In this document: one piece after another, positions 15,894 through 25,295 of the stretch | Numbering within the stretch: the first letter of the stretch is position 1 | Layout of the letters: each line of letters begins with the position of its first letter | DNA from: Pseudomonadota bacterium | GTDB lineage: Bacteria > Pseudomonadota > Gammaproteobacteria > Burkholderiales > Burkholderiaceae_E | Direction of reading: 5' to 3' | Assembly: GCA_023388075.1 (NCBI GenBank) | Contig: JAEWGX010000085.1 | Span: forward strand, 1-64,000 | DNA: 64,000 nt | Notes under the pieces: model-generated | Database searches by the model: none | The model's input: only the letters and a program-made list of their open reading frames with translations | Told to the model about the DNA's origin: nothing | Translations under genes and position numbers: made by a program

Positions 15894-18800
15894 TCATCGG
15901 GAGAGTCGTTGCCTGGTCGCAACGGCGCGCGATGAGCGGTCGCGCAAGCGGAAGACCCGGGTGCTGCCACTTTCGAAGCGGACCCGCCGGCCGTTGACCT
16001 CGAGCAGGATCGGCGCCGAACCGGTGTTGCGACCGCGCACGGTGAGCGCGGCCGGCGTCAGGCGCAGGTCGAGCGCCTGTCCGCGATAGCGGATGCGAAA
16101 CTCCATGCGGCGCAGCTCCGGCGGCAGCCGCGGATGCAGCCGGAGCACGCCGTCGCGCACCTCGATGCCCGTGCAGACGCGCTGGATCAGGTCCACGGTG
16201 CCCGCCATGGCGCCGAGGTGGATGCCTTCGGCCGTCGTGCCGCCCTGGATGTCGCTCACGTCGCTCTGCAGTGCCTCCGCGAAGAAGGCCATCGCACGGC
16301 TGCGGTCCGACCGGGCGAGCACCCAGGCGAGCGCCACGCGGCTCAGCGTCGATCCATGCGACGAGCGCACTGCGTAGTACTCGACGTTGCGAACCAGCTC
16401 CGCGGTCGTGAGACGGTAGCCCAGCCGTTCCAGCAGCCCGCGGAGCTCGTCGGCCGTGAAGATGTAGACGAGCATCAGCACGTCGGCCTGCTTGGAAAGC
16501 TTGTAGCGGTTCGCGCTGTCGTCCTCCGCCTCGAGGATGAGGTCCATGCGCTGGATGTTCCCGTAGCGGGCGCGGTAGGCCTCCCAGTCGAGCTCCTCGA
16601 GCTTCTCGTAGCCTTCGAACTGGCTGATGATGCCGTCGTCGTGGAACGGGACGAACATGCGGTGGCTGATGTCCTCCCAGCGCCGCAGCTCGCCTCCCGT
16701 GATACCGAGGCGTCCCATCAGCTCGATGCGATCCATCTCCGAGACGGTGCGCAGGACGTCGAGCGCGCGGCAAAGCACCCACACCGCCATCACGTTGGTA
16801 TAGGCGTTGTTGTCGAGCCCCGGACGATCCGACCACGGATAGCCTTCGTGGTACTCGTCCGGACCCATCACCCCGCGGATCTCGTAGCGCTCGCGCTCCG
16901 CATTGAACGTGGCGAGGCTCGACCAGAACTGCGCGATCGAGAGGATCAGCTCGGCGCCGTGCGCATGCAGGAAGTCGGTGTCCTCGGTGACCTGGAAGTA
17001 CTGCCAGACGTTGTAGGCGATCGCGCTGCCCACGTGGCGCTGCTGCCAGGAGTTGTCCGGCACCCAGCGGCCGGATCGCCAGTTGAGGTTCAGCTCCTGC
17101 GTCTCCTCCTGCCCGTCGCTGCCGCTCTGCCAGGGAAACATCGCGCCGCGCAGCCCGGCGCGGCGGGCCGCCTCCCGCGCCTCGCCGAGGCGGCGGGCGC
17201 GATACATCAGGAGGGACCGGGTGATCTCCGGCATCCGGTGGTTGAAAACCGGGAAGATGAACAGCTCGTCCCAGAAGACGTGTCCCTGGTAGGCCTCGCC
17301 GGTCCATCCGCGCGCCGGCACGCCGATGTCCAGGTCGATCGAATGCGGCGACACCGCCTGCAAGAGGTGGAAGATGTTGAGCCGCAGCAGCATCAGCGCG
17401 TTGAGTCCGCTGAAGCCGGAGCCTTCCGGCTCGAGATGGATGTCGAACCGGCGCCACAGCCGGCGCCACGCGCGCCGGTGCGCATCCGCAAGCGCCGCGA
17501 AGGTTCCGGCCCGCGCGATCGCGGTCCGGGAGGCAAGCTCGCATTCCGAGATGGCGCGATCGCGTGAGGTGTACAGGGCACAGGCCTTCTCGACGACGAT
17601 CGGCTGGCCGGCGATCGCCTCGACGGTGAACTCCTGACCGACGTACCCCGGCCTCTCCACGGTGCGCCGCGCCGGTGCGAGCCTCGCCCCTGCGCGACTG
17701 ACGCGCGTGCGCGCGGCCTGCGCGACGCGCACGCGCGACTGGCTGGTCTCGACGGTGAGGACGATCTCGTCGCCGCCGATGACTCGAACGCTCTCCGGCA
17801 CCAGATGACGGTTGTTGAAGCGCTCGTAGAGCTTGGCGCCGCGGTTGACCACCTCCCCATCGAGCGCCGTGTGCCAGGTCACCGCGCCGGACCAGTTCTC
17901 CGGGGTGAACACGATCTCGAGCGCGGCAAGATGCGGCTCCTCCATCGAGACGAGCCGGCGCTCCTCGATCGCTGTGCGGCGGCCCTCGACATCTTCCACG
18001 CGCAGGCGCCGCAGCAGCATGCCGTGGCGCAGGTCCAGCTCCTGCCGCCAGGAAAGAATGGAAGCCCGGGTCGGCGCGAACCACTCGCCCCCGTTCACCT
18101 GCCACTTCAGCACCAGCCAGTCCGGCAGGTTGACCAGGTCCTCGTTCTCCACCACGCGCCCGGCGACATCGGTGCGCAGGCGGTTGTAGCCCCCGGCCAG
18201 GTACGTGCCGGGATAGTGCACGCCGTCCGCGGTGGTCCCGGCCACCGCGCCGCGCGTCGTGAAGTAGCCGTTTCCGAGCGCGCACAGCGCTTCCCGGATG
18301 CCTTCGGTGGCGGGATCGAAGCCGTCGTAGGTGAGAGACCAGGTGGACGCCGGTTCCTGCGCCACCTGCACCTCGGCGAGGCTTCCCACCACCACGTCGG
18401 CGCCCGCGCCGCGCAGCGCGCGCGACAGGCCGCCGCGATCGACGCCGATCACGTTTCCGAAGCCACCGGCGCGGCCGGCGGCCACACCGACGATCGCATC
18501 CTCCACCACCACGGTACGAGAAGGCTGGACCCGCAGCCGCCGTGCGGCCTCCAGGAACGTGTCCGGGGCGGGCTTGCCGGCAAGTCCGTGGCGCTCGACA
18601 TCCAATCCGTCCACCCGGACGTCGAAAAGGTCGGCGATGCCGGCGGCCTCCAGCACTGCCGCGCAGTTGCGGCTGGAGGAGACGACGCCGGTGAAGACGT
18701 CCTCGGCGCGCAGGCTGCGGACCAGCGCGATCGCGTCCGGGTAGACCTCGACCCCGTCGCGCCGGAGCGCCGAGAGGAAGCCGTCGTCCTTCCTCGCCGC

Positions 18801-19118
18801 GAGCGAGCCGATGCTCGGCACTTCCGGCTTTCCGGCCGGCGATTCCTCGGGCAGCTCGATGCCACGCGAAGCGAGGAAGGACACGACCCCGTCGCGGCGC
18901 GGCTTGCCGTCGACATAGCGACGGTAGTCGGCCGCGAGGTCGAACGGCACGAACGGCACGCCGGTCGCATCGGCACGCTCGCGCAGGAAGCCGTCGAACA
19001 GATCCTTCCAGGCGACGGCGTGCACCGATGCGGTTCGTGTGAGGACACCATCCAGGTCGAACAGCACCGCGTCGCAATCGCGCGGCGACAGCGTGACGAC
19101 GCAACTGGTGCGGGTCAT
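15894..19118 (-). CDS. Fused beta-phosphoglucomutase (HAD) and GH65 disaccharide phosphorylase
   Basis: A 1074-residue fusion. Residues 1-250 are a HAD phosphatase/mutase domain with FDLDGVL (Asp21 and Asp23) and the lysine motif GLAGKPAPD, as in beta-phosphoglucomutase. The rest is a glycoside hydrolase family 65 enzyme with the general-acid Glu in GPDEYHEG (Glu755) and the barrel motif GHVFWDELFIFP. GH65 phosphorylases split maltose, trehalose, kojibiose or nigerose with phosphate to give beta-glucose-1-phosphate, which the mutase turns into glucose-6-phosphate; here one chain does both steps. The ATG at 19118 has AGGGA just before it and begins at the expected HAD start. The disaccharide is not determined. 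It is divergent from the H-NS-like gene. Confidence 0.9.
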   Translation of the reverse strand: MTRTSCVVTLSPRDCDAVLFDLDGVLTRTASVHAVAWKDLFDGFLRERADATGVPFVPFDLAADYRRYVDGKPRRDGVVSFLASRGIELPEESPAGKPEVPSIGSLAARKDDGFLSALRRDGVEVYPDAIALVRSLRAEDVFTGVVSSSRNCAAVLEAAGIADLFDVRVDGLDVERHGLAGKPAPDTFLEAARRLRVQPSRTVVVEDAIVGVAAGRAGGFGNVIGVDRGGLSRALRGAGADVVVGSLAEVQVAQEPASTWSLTYDGFDPATEGIREALCALGNGYFTTRGAVAGTTADGVHYPGTYLAGGYNRLRTDVAGRVVENEDLVNLPDWLVLKWQVNGGEWFAPTRASILSWRQELDLRHGMLLRRLRVEDVEGRRTAIEERRLVSMEEPHLAALEIVFTPENWSGAVTWHTALDGEVVNRGAKLYERFNNRHLVPESVRVIGGDEIVLTVETSQSRVRVAQAARTRVSRAGARLAPARRTVERPGYVGQEFTVEAIAGQPIVVEKACALYTSRDRAISECELASRTAIARAGTFAALADAHRRAWRRLWRRFDIHLEPEGSGFSGLNALMLLRLNIFHLLQAVSPHSIDLDIGVPARGWTGEAYQGHVFWDELFIFPVFNHRMPEITRSLLMYRARRLGEAREAARRAGLRGAMFPWQSGSDGQEETQELNLNWRSGRWVPDNSWQQRHVGSAIAYNVWQYFQVTEDTDFLHAHGAELILSIAQFWSSLATFNAERERYEIRGVMGPDEYHEGYPWSDRPGLDNNAYTNVMAVWVLCRALDVLRTVSEMDRIELMGRLGITGGELRRWEDISHRMFVPFHDDGIISQFEGYEKLEELDWEAYRARYGNIQRMDLILEAEDDSANRYKLSKQADVLMLVYIFTADELRGLLERLGYRLTTAELVRNVEYYAVRSSHGSTLSRVALAWVLARSDRSRAMAFFAEALQSDVSDIQGGTTAEGIHLGAMAGTVDLIQRVCTGIEVRDGVLRLHPRLPPELRRMEFRIRYRGQALDLRLTPAALTVRGRNTGSAPILLEVNGRRVRFESGSTRVFRLRDRSSRAVATRQRLSR

Positions 19119-19206
19119 GTCCCTTCCGGACGCGGCGAACGCGACGCGGCGCGCATCTTCTCGTCTCCCGACAAACCGCGGACGACCGGCAGGGTGCTCG
19201 TCGTCC

Positions 19207-19225
19207 ATTACCAATTGGCAATATA
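19207..19225 (-). promoter_or_regulatory. AT-rich palindrome and -10-like box upstream of the GH65 fusion
   Basis: A 16-base near-perfect palindrome, ATTACCAATTGGCAAT (19207-19222), overlaps a TATATT -10-like hexamer read on the minus strand (19220-19225). It lies about 90 bases before the fusion start, in the intergenic region shared with the H-NS-like gene. The layout suggests repression by a small dimeric regulator. No matching regulator gene lies beside it. Confidence 0.4.
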
Positions 19226-19326
19226 GCGTGGCTGGCGGCGCGCCCACCCTCCCGGACACCTGAAAATCGTTTCGAATCACCGGGTTATGGCGTATGCTTG
19301 TCGTCCCGCGAAACCGGACCATCTAC

Positions 19327-19677
19327 ATGACGAAGACGTCGGCAGAAATCCACCGCCAGATCGAGCAACTCCAGCGGCGCGCCGAGGCCCTGAAGAAGCG
19401 CGAGATACGCGGCGTCGTGTCCCGCATCCGGGAGGCGATCGAGTATTACGGCCTCACCGCGAGCGACCTGGGACTCGATTCGCGAAGCGGCGGAGCTGCC
19501 TCCAAGGGCGCCCGGAAGGCTGCCGGCCGCAAGGCGTCGGCCCGCAAGGCGAAGCAGCCGGCGCCGGCCAAGTATCGCGACGAGGCCGGCAATACCTGGA
19601 GCGGTCGTGGCAAGCGTCCGCAATGGTTCAAGTCCGCGCTCGAATCGGGCAAGACGCTCGAGGATCTGTCGGTCTAG
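19327..19677 (+). CDS. H-NS-family nucleoid-associated protein
   Basis: A 116-residue protein with the H-NS layout of Burkholderiales. The coiled-coil N-terminus (IHRQIEQLQRRAEALKKREI) mediates dimerisation. A basic, alanine/lysine-rich linker with AxKA repeats follows. The C-terminal DNA-binding core is YRDEAGNTWSGRGKRPQWF, with the TWSGRG variant of the minor-groove motif. Such proteins silence AT-rich, often foreign, DNA. The ATG at 19327 is used because it gives the usual MTKTSAEI start; an in-frame start lies 11 codons upstream. The downstream kinase-like gene starts 5 bases later. Confidence 0.85.
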   Translation: MTKTSAEIHRQIEQLQRRAEALKKREIRGVVSRIREAIEYYGLTASDLGLDSRSGGAASKGARKAAGRKASARKAKQPAPAKYRDEAGNTWSGRGKRPQWFKSALESGKTLEDLSV

Positions 19678-19681
19678 GCAG

Positions 19682-21247
19682 TTGCCGGACACGATCCGCT
19701 TTCTCGAGCAGGAGCTTGCCGTCCGCGGCGGCATGCCTGTCGAGCAGACGCAGACCCACGTCTCCCTGGTCCTGCTGTCACCGGCCCTGGCCTGGAAGAT
19801 CAAGAAACCGGTCACGCTGCCGTATCTGGACTTCGGCACGGCCGCGCTGCGGCTGGCCGCCTGCCAGCGGGAGCTGGCGCTCAACCGCAGGACCGCGCCG
19901 TCGCTCTACCGGGCCGTGCACCGCGTGACGCGCGATGCCAGCGGGCGCCTCGCGATCGACGGCGACGGCGAACTGGTGGACGCGGTGCTCGAGATGCGCC
20001 GATTCGACGAAGAGGGCCTGTTCGACCGCCTCGCCGCGCGCGGCGAGCTCGCTCCGGCGCTGGTGACGGCGCTTGCCGGCCAGATCGCCGCGTTCCATCG
20101 CGCCGCCGCGCCGACGGTTCCGCCGGCCGGTAGCGGATCCCGGCGGATCGCCGCGGTGCTCGAGATCAACGAACGCGCGCTCCGCGAGGGCGTCGGCGTG
20201 CTCGGCGAGGCCGCGGCACGGCGAGTGATCGACGCGAGCCGCGCGACATGGCGACGCGTCGCCCCGCTGCTGGACGCCCGGCAGGATGACGGACGGGTCC
20301 GCCATTGCCACGGCGACCTCCATCTGCGCAACATCGTCGCGATCGACGGCATGCCGACGCTCTTCGACTGCCTCGAGTTCGACGACGACATGGCGACGAT
20401 CGACGTGCTCTACGATCTCGCCTTCGCGTTGATGGATCTTTGGCATGCGGGCAACCAGCCGCTGGCCAACCTGCTGCTCAACCGCTACCTGGACCAGGCG
20501 GACGAAGCCGACGGGCTCCCCCTGCTGCCACTCTTCATGGCGATGCGCGCGACGGTGCGCGCCCATGTGACCGCGACGCAGGCGCTCGCGACGCCGGCCG
20601 GGCCGGCGGTCCGCGACGCTGGGGACGGCGCGGCGCCCGAGCGCGAGACGCTCGCGCGCGCTGCCTGCGACTACCTCGCGCTCGCGGACCGTCTGCTGGC
20701 GCCTGCGCCGCCCTGCCTGGTCGCGGTCGGCGGCTACAGCGGATCGGGCAAGTCCACCACCGCGGCGGCGGTCGCGCACGCGGTGGGTGCGCCGCCCGGT
20801 GCACGGGTGCTCTCGAGCGATCGCCTGCGCAAGGCGCTCCACGGCGTGTCGCCGCAGACCCGGCTGCCACCGCAGGCTTATCGGCCGGAGGTGTCGGAAC
20901 AGGTCTACCGCGCGATGGCGGAGCAGGCGGCCGCGGTCCTTGCGTCCGGGCACGGCGTCGTCGCCGATGCGGTGTTCGATCGGGCGCAGGATCGCGCGCG
21001 GATCGGCTCGGTGGCCGAGGCAGCGGGCGTGCCGTTCATCGGTGCCTGGCTCGAAGCACCGGCCGCCGTGCTGCTGGATCGGGTAGCGAAGCGACACGGC
21101 GATCCGTCCGACGCGGACGCGGCGGTGGTCGAGCGGCAGCTCGAGCGCGACGTCGGGCCGCTCGATTGGCACCGGATCGATTCCGGCGGCGATGCACCGG
21201 CCAGGGTGCTGGCGCACCTGCGCGCGGCGACGGCGTCGCCGGGCTGA
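19682..21247 (+). CDS. Aminoglycoside-phosphotransferase-like domain fused to P-loop kinase domain
   Basis: A 521-residue fusion. Residues 1-330 are a kinase-like fold of the aminoglycoside phosphotransferase type, with HCHGDLHLRNIV and a following DCLEFD (catalytic and metal residues). Residues 360-520 form an ATP-binding P-loop domain with GGYSGSGKST and SSDRLRKAL, similar to zeta-toxin or gluconate-kinase-like ATPases. The TTG at 19682 is chosen because the known family starts about 20 residues before QTHVSL, and it begins 5 bases after the H-NS gene; an ATG at 19733 is the alternative. Both activities are unproven, and no substrate is known for the family. Confidence 0.75.
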   Translation: MPDTIRFLEQELAVRGGMPVEQTQTHVSLVLLSPALAWKIKKPVTLPYLDFGTAALRLAACQRELALNRRTAPSLYRAVHRVTRDASGRLAIDGDGELVDAVLEMRRFDEEGLFDRLAARGELAPALVTALAGQIAAFHRAAAPTVPPAGSGSRRIAAVLEINERALREGVGVLGEAAARRVIDASRATWRRVAPLLDARQDDGRVRHCHGDLHLRNIVAIDGMPTLFDCLEFDDDMATIDVLYDLAFALMDLWHAGNQPLANLLLNRYLDQADEADGLPLLPLFMAMRATVRAHVTATQALATPAGPAVRDAGDGAAPERETLARAACDYLALADRLLAPAPPCLVAVGGYSGSGKSTTAAAVAHAVGAPPGARVLSSDRLRKALHGVSPQTRLPPQAYRPEVSEQVYRAMAEQAAAVLASGHGVVADAVFDRAQDRARIGSVAEAAGVPFIGAWLEAPAAVLLDRVAKRHGDPSDADAAVVERQLERDVGPLDWHRIDSGGDAPARVLAHLRAATASPG

Positions 21248-21289
21248 GCGCTCTTCCGGCATGCGGCCCTCCCGAGAGGGAAGGGCACG

Positions 21290-22165
21290 TCAGCCGAAGA
21301 AACCGTCGAAGCCGTCGAACGGCTCGAACCGCCGATTCCTGAAGACGAGCCGCGACGGACCGGACAGCGCACGGAAGGCCACCGGGTGTCGCTCGTCGCC
21401 GGGATAGCACACCACGCGCTCGCCGTCGATCTGGCAGGAGTGCGGCTCGATCAGCACCGGGCCGCCGGCGCGGGCGCTCTCGATCACCTCGCTCGCCGAG
21501 GCATGGCGCGAAAGGCCCGCGAGGCTCATGATCTGCGGTGGCGCGAGCATGATGCGCCCGGCCCAGTACGCCTGCAGTGCGTCGCGCGGGCGCAGCCAGG
21601 TGCTCTGCACCGCCTCGTGATCGTCATGTCGGACCTCCACGCCGGCGTGGGCGACCGCGACGAAGAAACGCGTGTCGAAACGACGCGCGGTCACCGACGG
21701 CACCCTGGGGGTGATCCAGCGCGACCAGGGCACCAGCCGGCTGGTGTCGAGATCGAGGCCCAGGTCGGCCAGCATCCGGCCGAACGAGAACCCCTCGGCA
21801 TGGCGCAGGTCGAGCACTCCCGCCCGGACCGGTGTCGAGCCGCGGGTGAACAGCAGCCCGGCTTCCTCGAACGCCTCGCGCATCGCGGCGACGAAGAGGC
21901 CGGCCGCCTCACGCGCGCCGAGCCCGGGCTCGCGCAACTCGGCCTGCAATGTCTCGGGCTCGCGATCGAGCCGGGCAAGCAGCGCCGCGTCGGAGTCGCC
22001 CGGATCGAGCTTGCCGCCGGGAAAGACGTGCGCACCGCCGAGGACGCTCGAGGAAGCATGGCGCTCGATCATCAGCACCTCGAGGCCACCCGGGGCGTCG
22101 CGCAGCAGGACGATGCTCGCTGCCGCGGCGGGCGGCGTCGTCACTTCCTCGTGGTTCAGCTCCAT
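21290..22165 (-). CDS. NUDIX hydrolase (NUDT19-like)
   Basis: A 291-residue NUDIX protein. The Nudix box is split by a long insert: VFPGGKLDPGD is followed about 20 residues later by REAFEEAGLLF, which completes the metal-binding REXXEE part. This long form is typical of NUDT19-like hydrolases, which act on CoA derivatives or other nucleoside diphosphates. The ATG at 22165 is the most natural start; upstream codons add only noise. It is divergent from the aldehyde dehydrogenase, with 41 bases between the starts. The substrate is unknown. Confidence 0.75.
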   Translation of the reverse strand: MELNHEEVTTPPAAAASIVLLRDAPGGLEVLMIERHASSSVLGGAHVFPGGKLDPGDSDAALLARLDREPETLQAELREPGLGAREAAGLFVAAMREAFEEAGLLFTRGSTPVRAGVLDLRHAEGFSFGRMLADLGLDLDTSRLVPWSRWITPRVPSVTARRFDTRFFVAVAHAGVEVRHDDHEAVQSTWLRPRDALQAYWAGRIMLAPPQIMSLAGLSRHASASEVIESARAGGPVLIEPHSCQIDGERVVCYPGDERHPVAFRALSGPSRLVFRNRRFEPFDGFDGFFG

Positions 22166-22206
22166 GGCTGCCCATGCTACCAGCGTCGCTGCGCTAAACT
22201 GGCCCG

Positions 22207-23802
22207 ATGGACGAGCCGACCGGATCCGCATTCCGTCTCACCTACTCGACGATGTTCGATCCGCCCGAGGCGCTGCACCGGGCGTTCGAAGCGGCGCTCC
22301 AGTCGGTGCGCGGCGAGCTGGGCAGGACCCTCCGGTTGGATCTCGACGGCGTCGGGAGCGGCGCGCCGGCGGCCAGCGCCTCGTTCCTCGACGTGCGCGC
22401 GCCGGCGGACGACGAATGCCTGCTCGCGCGCATGGAGGCGGCCAGCCCCGAGACCGTGGACCGCGCGGTCCGCGCGGCCCGCGAAGCGTTCCCGCGCTGG
22501 GCCGCGCTGCCGTGGCGCGAGCGCGTGGCGATCCTGCGCAAGGCCGCCGATCTCATCGAGGAGCGCGTCTACCGCATCGCCGCCGTGGTGGCGATGGAGG
22601 TCGGCAAGAACCGGATGGAGTCGATCGGCGAGGTCCAGGAAACCGCCGACCTGGTCAACTGGTACTGTGACCAGATGGAGCAGAACGCCGGCTTCGTTCG
22701 CGACCTGCCGAACGATCCGGTCAAGGGGTTCGTCAGCCGCAACCGCACCGTGCTCAAGCCCTGCGGCCCGTGGGCGGTCATCGCGCCGTTCAACTTCCCG
22801 GTCGCGCTCGCCGGTGCGCCGGTTGCAGCCGCGCTCGTCACCGGCAACACGGTCGTGTTCAAGGTGGCGAGCAGCACCGCGTGGAGCGGCTGGCTGCTGC
22901 ACCAGGCGTTTCGCGACGCCGGCGTGCCGCCCGGCGTCCTGACCTATCTCGCCGGCTCCGGCAGCGTGGTGGGCGACGGCCTGGTGCGCCATCCCGGAAT
23001 AGCCGGCGCCACCTTCACCGGCTCGCACGAGGTCGGCATGGGCATCCTGCGGCACTTCGCCGCCGGCACTCGACCGCGCCCCTGCATCGCCGAGATGGGC
23101 GGCAAGAACGCCGTGGTGGTGAGCCGCCACGCGGACCTCGACCGGGCGGCGACGGGGATCGTGCGCTCGGCCTTCGGCCTTTCCGGACAGAAGTGCTCGG
23201 CCTGCTCGCGGGTCTACGTGGAACGGCCGGTCGCGGCCGAGCTGATGGAACGCATGAGCGATCTCGCGCGCGGGATCGCGGTGGGCGACCCCACCGACCG
23301 CGCCCACTGGATGGGTCCGGTCATCGATGCCGCGGCGAGAAACCGGTATCTGGAGGCCAGCGCGCGGCTGCGCGAGCTCGGGCGCATCCATGTCGGCGGT
23401 GCCGCACTGTCCGGACCGGGACGCGACCGCGGCTGGTACGTCGCGCCGACGGTGGCCACCATCGGTCACGACGACCCGCTCTGGCGCGCCGAGCTGTTCG
23501 TGCCGCTGGTGCTGGTCGGCGAGGTCGATTCGGTTGACGAAGGCATCGAGCGCGCGAACGACAGCGACTACGGTCTCACCGCCGGCTTCTACGGCGCGAG
23601 CGACGAGATCGACCATTTCCTCGCGCGCATCGAGGCGGGGGTCACCTACGTGAACCGCCCGCAGGGTGCCACCACGGGCGCCTGGCCGGGCTACCAGCCT
23701 TTCGGCGGCTGGAAGGGCAGCGGCACCACCGGCAAGGCGATCGGATCGTTCTGGTACCTGCCGCTCTACCTGCGCGAGCAGTCGCAGACCGTCGTCGACT
23801 GA
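22207..23802 (+). CDS. Aldehyde dehydrogenase, glutamate-semialdehyde (P5C) dehydrogenase-like
   Basis: A 531-residue NAD(P)+-dependent aldehyde dehydrogenase. The catalytic cysteine is in GQKCSACSR (Cys330) and the general-base Glu is in EMGGKNAVVV. The closing segment NRPQGATTGAWPGYQPF, with FGGWKGSGT after it, is typical of RocA/PutA-type 1-pyrroline-5-carboxylate dehydrogenases. It would oxidise an aldehyde, perhaps glutamate semialdehyde, to the acid. No proline dehydrogenase is next to it; the next gene is an FAD oxidoreductase starting 29 bases on. The specificity is inferred from signature residues only. Confidence 0.8.
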   Translation: MDEPTGSAFRLTYSTMFDPPEALHRAFEAALQSVRGELGRTLRLDLDGVGSGAPAASASFLDVRAPADDECLLARMEAASPETVDRAVRAAREAFPRWAALPWRERVAILRKAADLIEERVYRIAAVVAMEVGKNRMESIGEVQETADLVNWYCDQMEQNAGFVRDLPNDPVKGFVSRNRTVLKPCGPWAVIAPFNFPVALAGAPVAAALVTGNTVVFKVASSTAWSGWLLHQAFRDAGVPPGVLTYLAGSGSVVGDGLVRHPGIAGATFTGSHEVGMGILRHFAAGTRPRPCIAEMGGKNAVVVSRHADLDRAATGIVRSAFGLSGQKCSACSRVYVERPVAAELMERMSDLARGIAVGDPTDRAHWMGPVIDAAARNRYLEASARLRELGRIHVGGAALSGPGRDRGWYVAPTVATIGHDDPLWRAELFVPLVLVGEVDSVDEGIERANDSDYGLTAGFYGASDEIDHFLARIEAGVTYVNRPQGATTGAWPGYQPFGGWKGSGTTGKAIGSFWYLPLYLREQSQTVVD

Positions 23803-23831
23803 TCGGTCGAACCGAGACATTGAACCAAGCG

Positions 23832-25295
23832 ATGGACGAGCAACCCACCCACGAGCGCATCCTCTACTCCAACATCAACCGCGGCGGCCGCCTGGAGCGC
23901 AAGGCACGGTCGCTGCCCGCCGGCGCGCCGGCAGCGTGGACCGAACCCGCGCGGGAGATCCCGGTCTACGCCCACTGCGATGTGCTGGTGGTGGGCGGCG
24001 GCCCGTCCGGCACGGCGGCGGCGGTCGCGGCCGCGCGAACGGGCGCCGACGTGCTGCTGCTCGAGCGCTACAACCACCTGGGGGGCCTGTCCACCGGCGG
24101 CCTGGTGATCTGGATCGACCGGATGACGGACTGGAGCGGCAAGCTCGTGATCCGGGGCTTCGGCGAGGAGGTGCTGGACCGACTGCCGCGGGATGCGGTG
24201 GCCGGCCCGCCACGCGAGCAGTGGGGCGCCACGGACGAGGCCAACGTGGCGCACTGGGTGCAGCGCACCGCGGCCTTCCGCGGCGTCGTGACCTGGTCGC
24301 CCACCATCGATCCGGAATGGCTCAAGCTCGCCTCCCAGGAGCTGGTGCTCGCGAGCGGCGCGCAGCTGGTCTATCACGCGTGGGCCGCCGAGCCGATCGT
24401 GGAGGGCGGCGCGGTGACCGGTGTCGTGTTCGAGAACAAGGCGGGTCGCCGCGCAATCCGCGCGAAGGTGGTGATCGACGCCACCGGCGACGGCGATCTC
24501 TACGCGCGTGCCGGCGCGGCCTTCGAATCCAACTTCGCCGACGAGGACATCCACCACTGCATGAACACCGCCTGGATGTTCGGAGGGGTGGACATGGACC
24601 GCTGGATCGAGTTCCGCGCCGGCCAGCCGGAGCAGTTCTCCGAGTTCATGGCCCTCGGGCGCGAGCGTATCGGGCTGATAGAGCGGCCCTTCGTCTCGTG
24701 GCGCAGCGACGTCGCGCTCTTCATGGGGCCGAGGCTCTCCGGATACTCCGCCGTCGACATCGACGACCAGACCGAGGTGGAGATCCGCTCGCATCGCGCC
24801 ATGGCGGCGCATCTCGCGTTCTTTCGCGAGAACGCACCCGGCTTCGAGAACGCGTTCCTGATGCTGAGCGCCCCGCAGCTGGGCGTGAGACATTCGCGGC
24901 GACTGGTCGGCGTGGGCAGCGTCACCCGGGCCCAGTGGCCCACCGGCCGGGTGTTCGAGGACGAGATCGGGGTCTCGCCCAGCCTCTCGCAGGTGTTCCC
25001 CAGCATCTCCATCCCCTACGGCGCGCTGGTGCCGCGCGAGCTGGATGGACTGCTCGCCTGCGGACGCCACCTGTCCTGCGACACCAACTCGCACGGGTTC
25101 CTGCGCGAGATTCCGCAGTGCTGGGTGACCGGCCAGGCCGCGGGCGTGGCGGCGGCGCAGGCGGTCGCGGCTGGCGTGCAGCCGCGCCAGGTGCCGATCG
25201 GACCGCTGCAGGCGGCGCTGGCCAGGCAGGGCGTCTACCTGCAGGAACGCCAGGCGCCTGGGCCTACTTCACCAGCGGGCAACCGCCCTCGTTGA
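23832..25295 (+). CDS. FAD-dependent oxidoreductase (FAD_oxidored family)
   Basis: A 487-residue flavoprotein. Residues 45-75 form an FAD-binding Rossmann motif (VLVVGGGPSGTAAAVAAA), followed by LLLERYNHLGGLSTGG. Later come VVIDATGDGDLYARAG and a C-terminal ACGRHLSCD...QAAGVAAAQA, the pattern of the FAD_oxidored family. No signal peptide is evident. The substrate is unknown; such enzymes often pair with an aldehyde dehydrogenase for step-wise oxidation, and one ends 29 bases upstream. The ATG at 23832 is used; a TTG four codons earlier is possible. The last ~32 bases overlap the 3' end of the truncated livK on the opposite strand. Confidence 0.75.
   Translation: MDEQPTHERILYSNINRGGRLERKARSLPAGAPAAWTEPAREIPVYAHCDVLVVGGGPSGTAAAVAAARTGADVLLLERYNHLGGLSTGGLVIWIDRMTDWSGKLVIRGFGEEVLDRLPRDAVAGPPREQWGATDEANVAHWVQRTAAFRGVVTWSPTIDPEWLKLASQELVLASGAQLVYHAWAAEPIVEGGAVTGVVFENKAGRRAIRAKVVIDATGDGDLYARAGAAFESNFADEDIHHCMNTAWMFGGVDMDRWIEFRAGQPEQFSEFMALGRERIGLIERPFVSWRSDVALFMGPRLSGYSAVDIDDQTEVEIRSHRAMAAHLAFFRENAPGFENAFLMLSAPQLGVRHSRRLVGVGSVTRAQWPTGRVFEDEIGVSPSLSQVFPSISIPYGALVPRELDGLLACGRHLSCDTNSHGFLREIPQCWVTGQAAGVAAAQAVAAGVQPRQVPIGPLQAALARQGVYLQERQAPGPTSPAGNRPR

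Noticed and set aside
15199..19221. 1340-codon minus-strand frame in the GH65 region
   Set aside because: Low-complexity arginine/alanine/glycine-rich shadow of the GH65 fusion in a high-GC genome.
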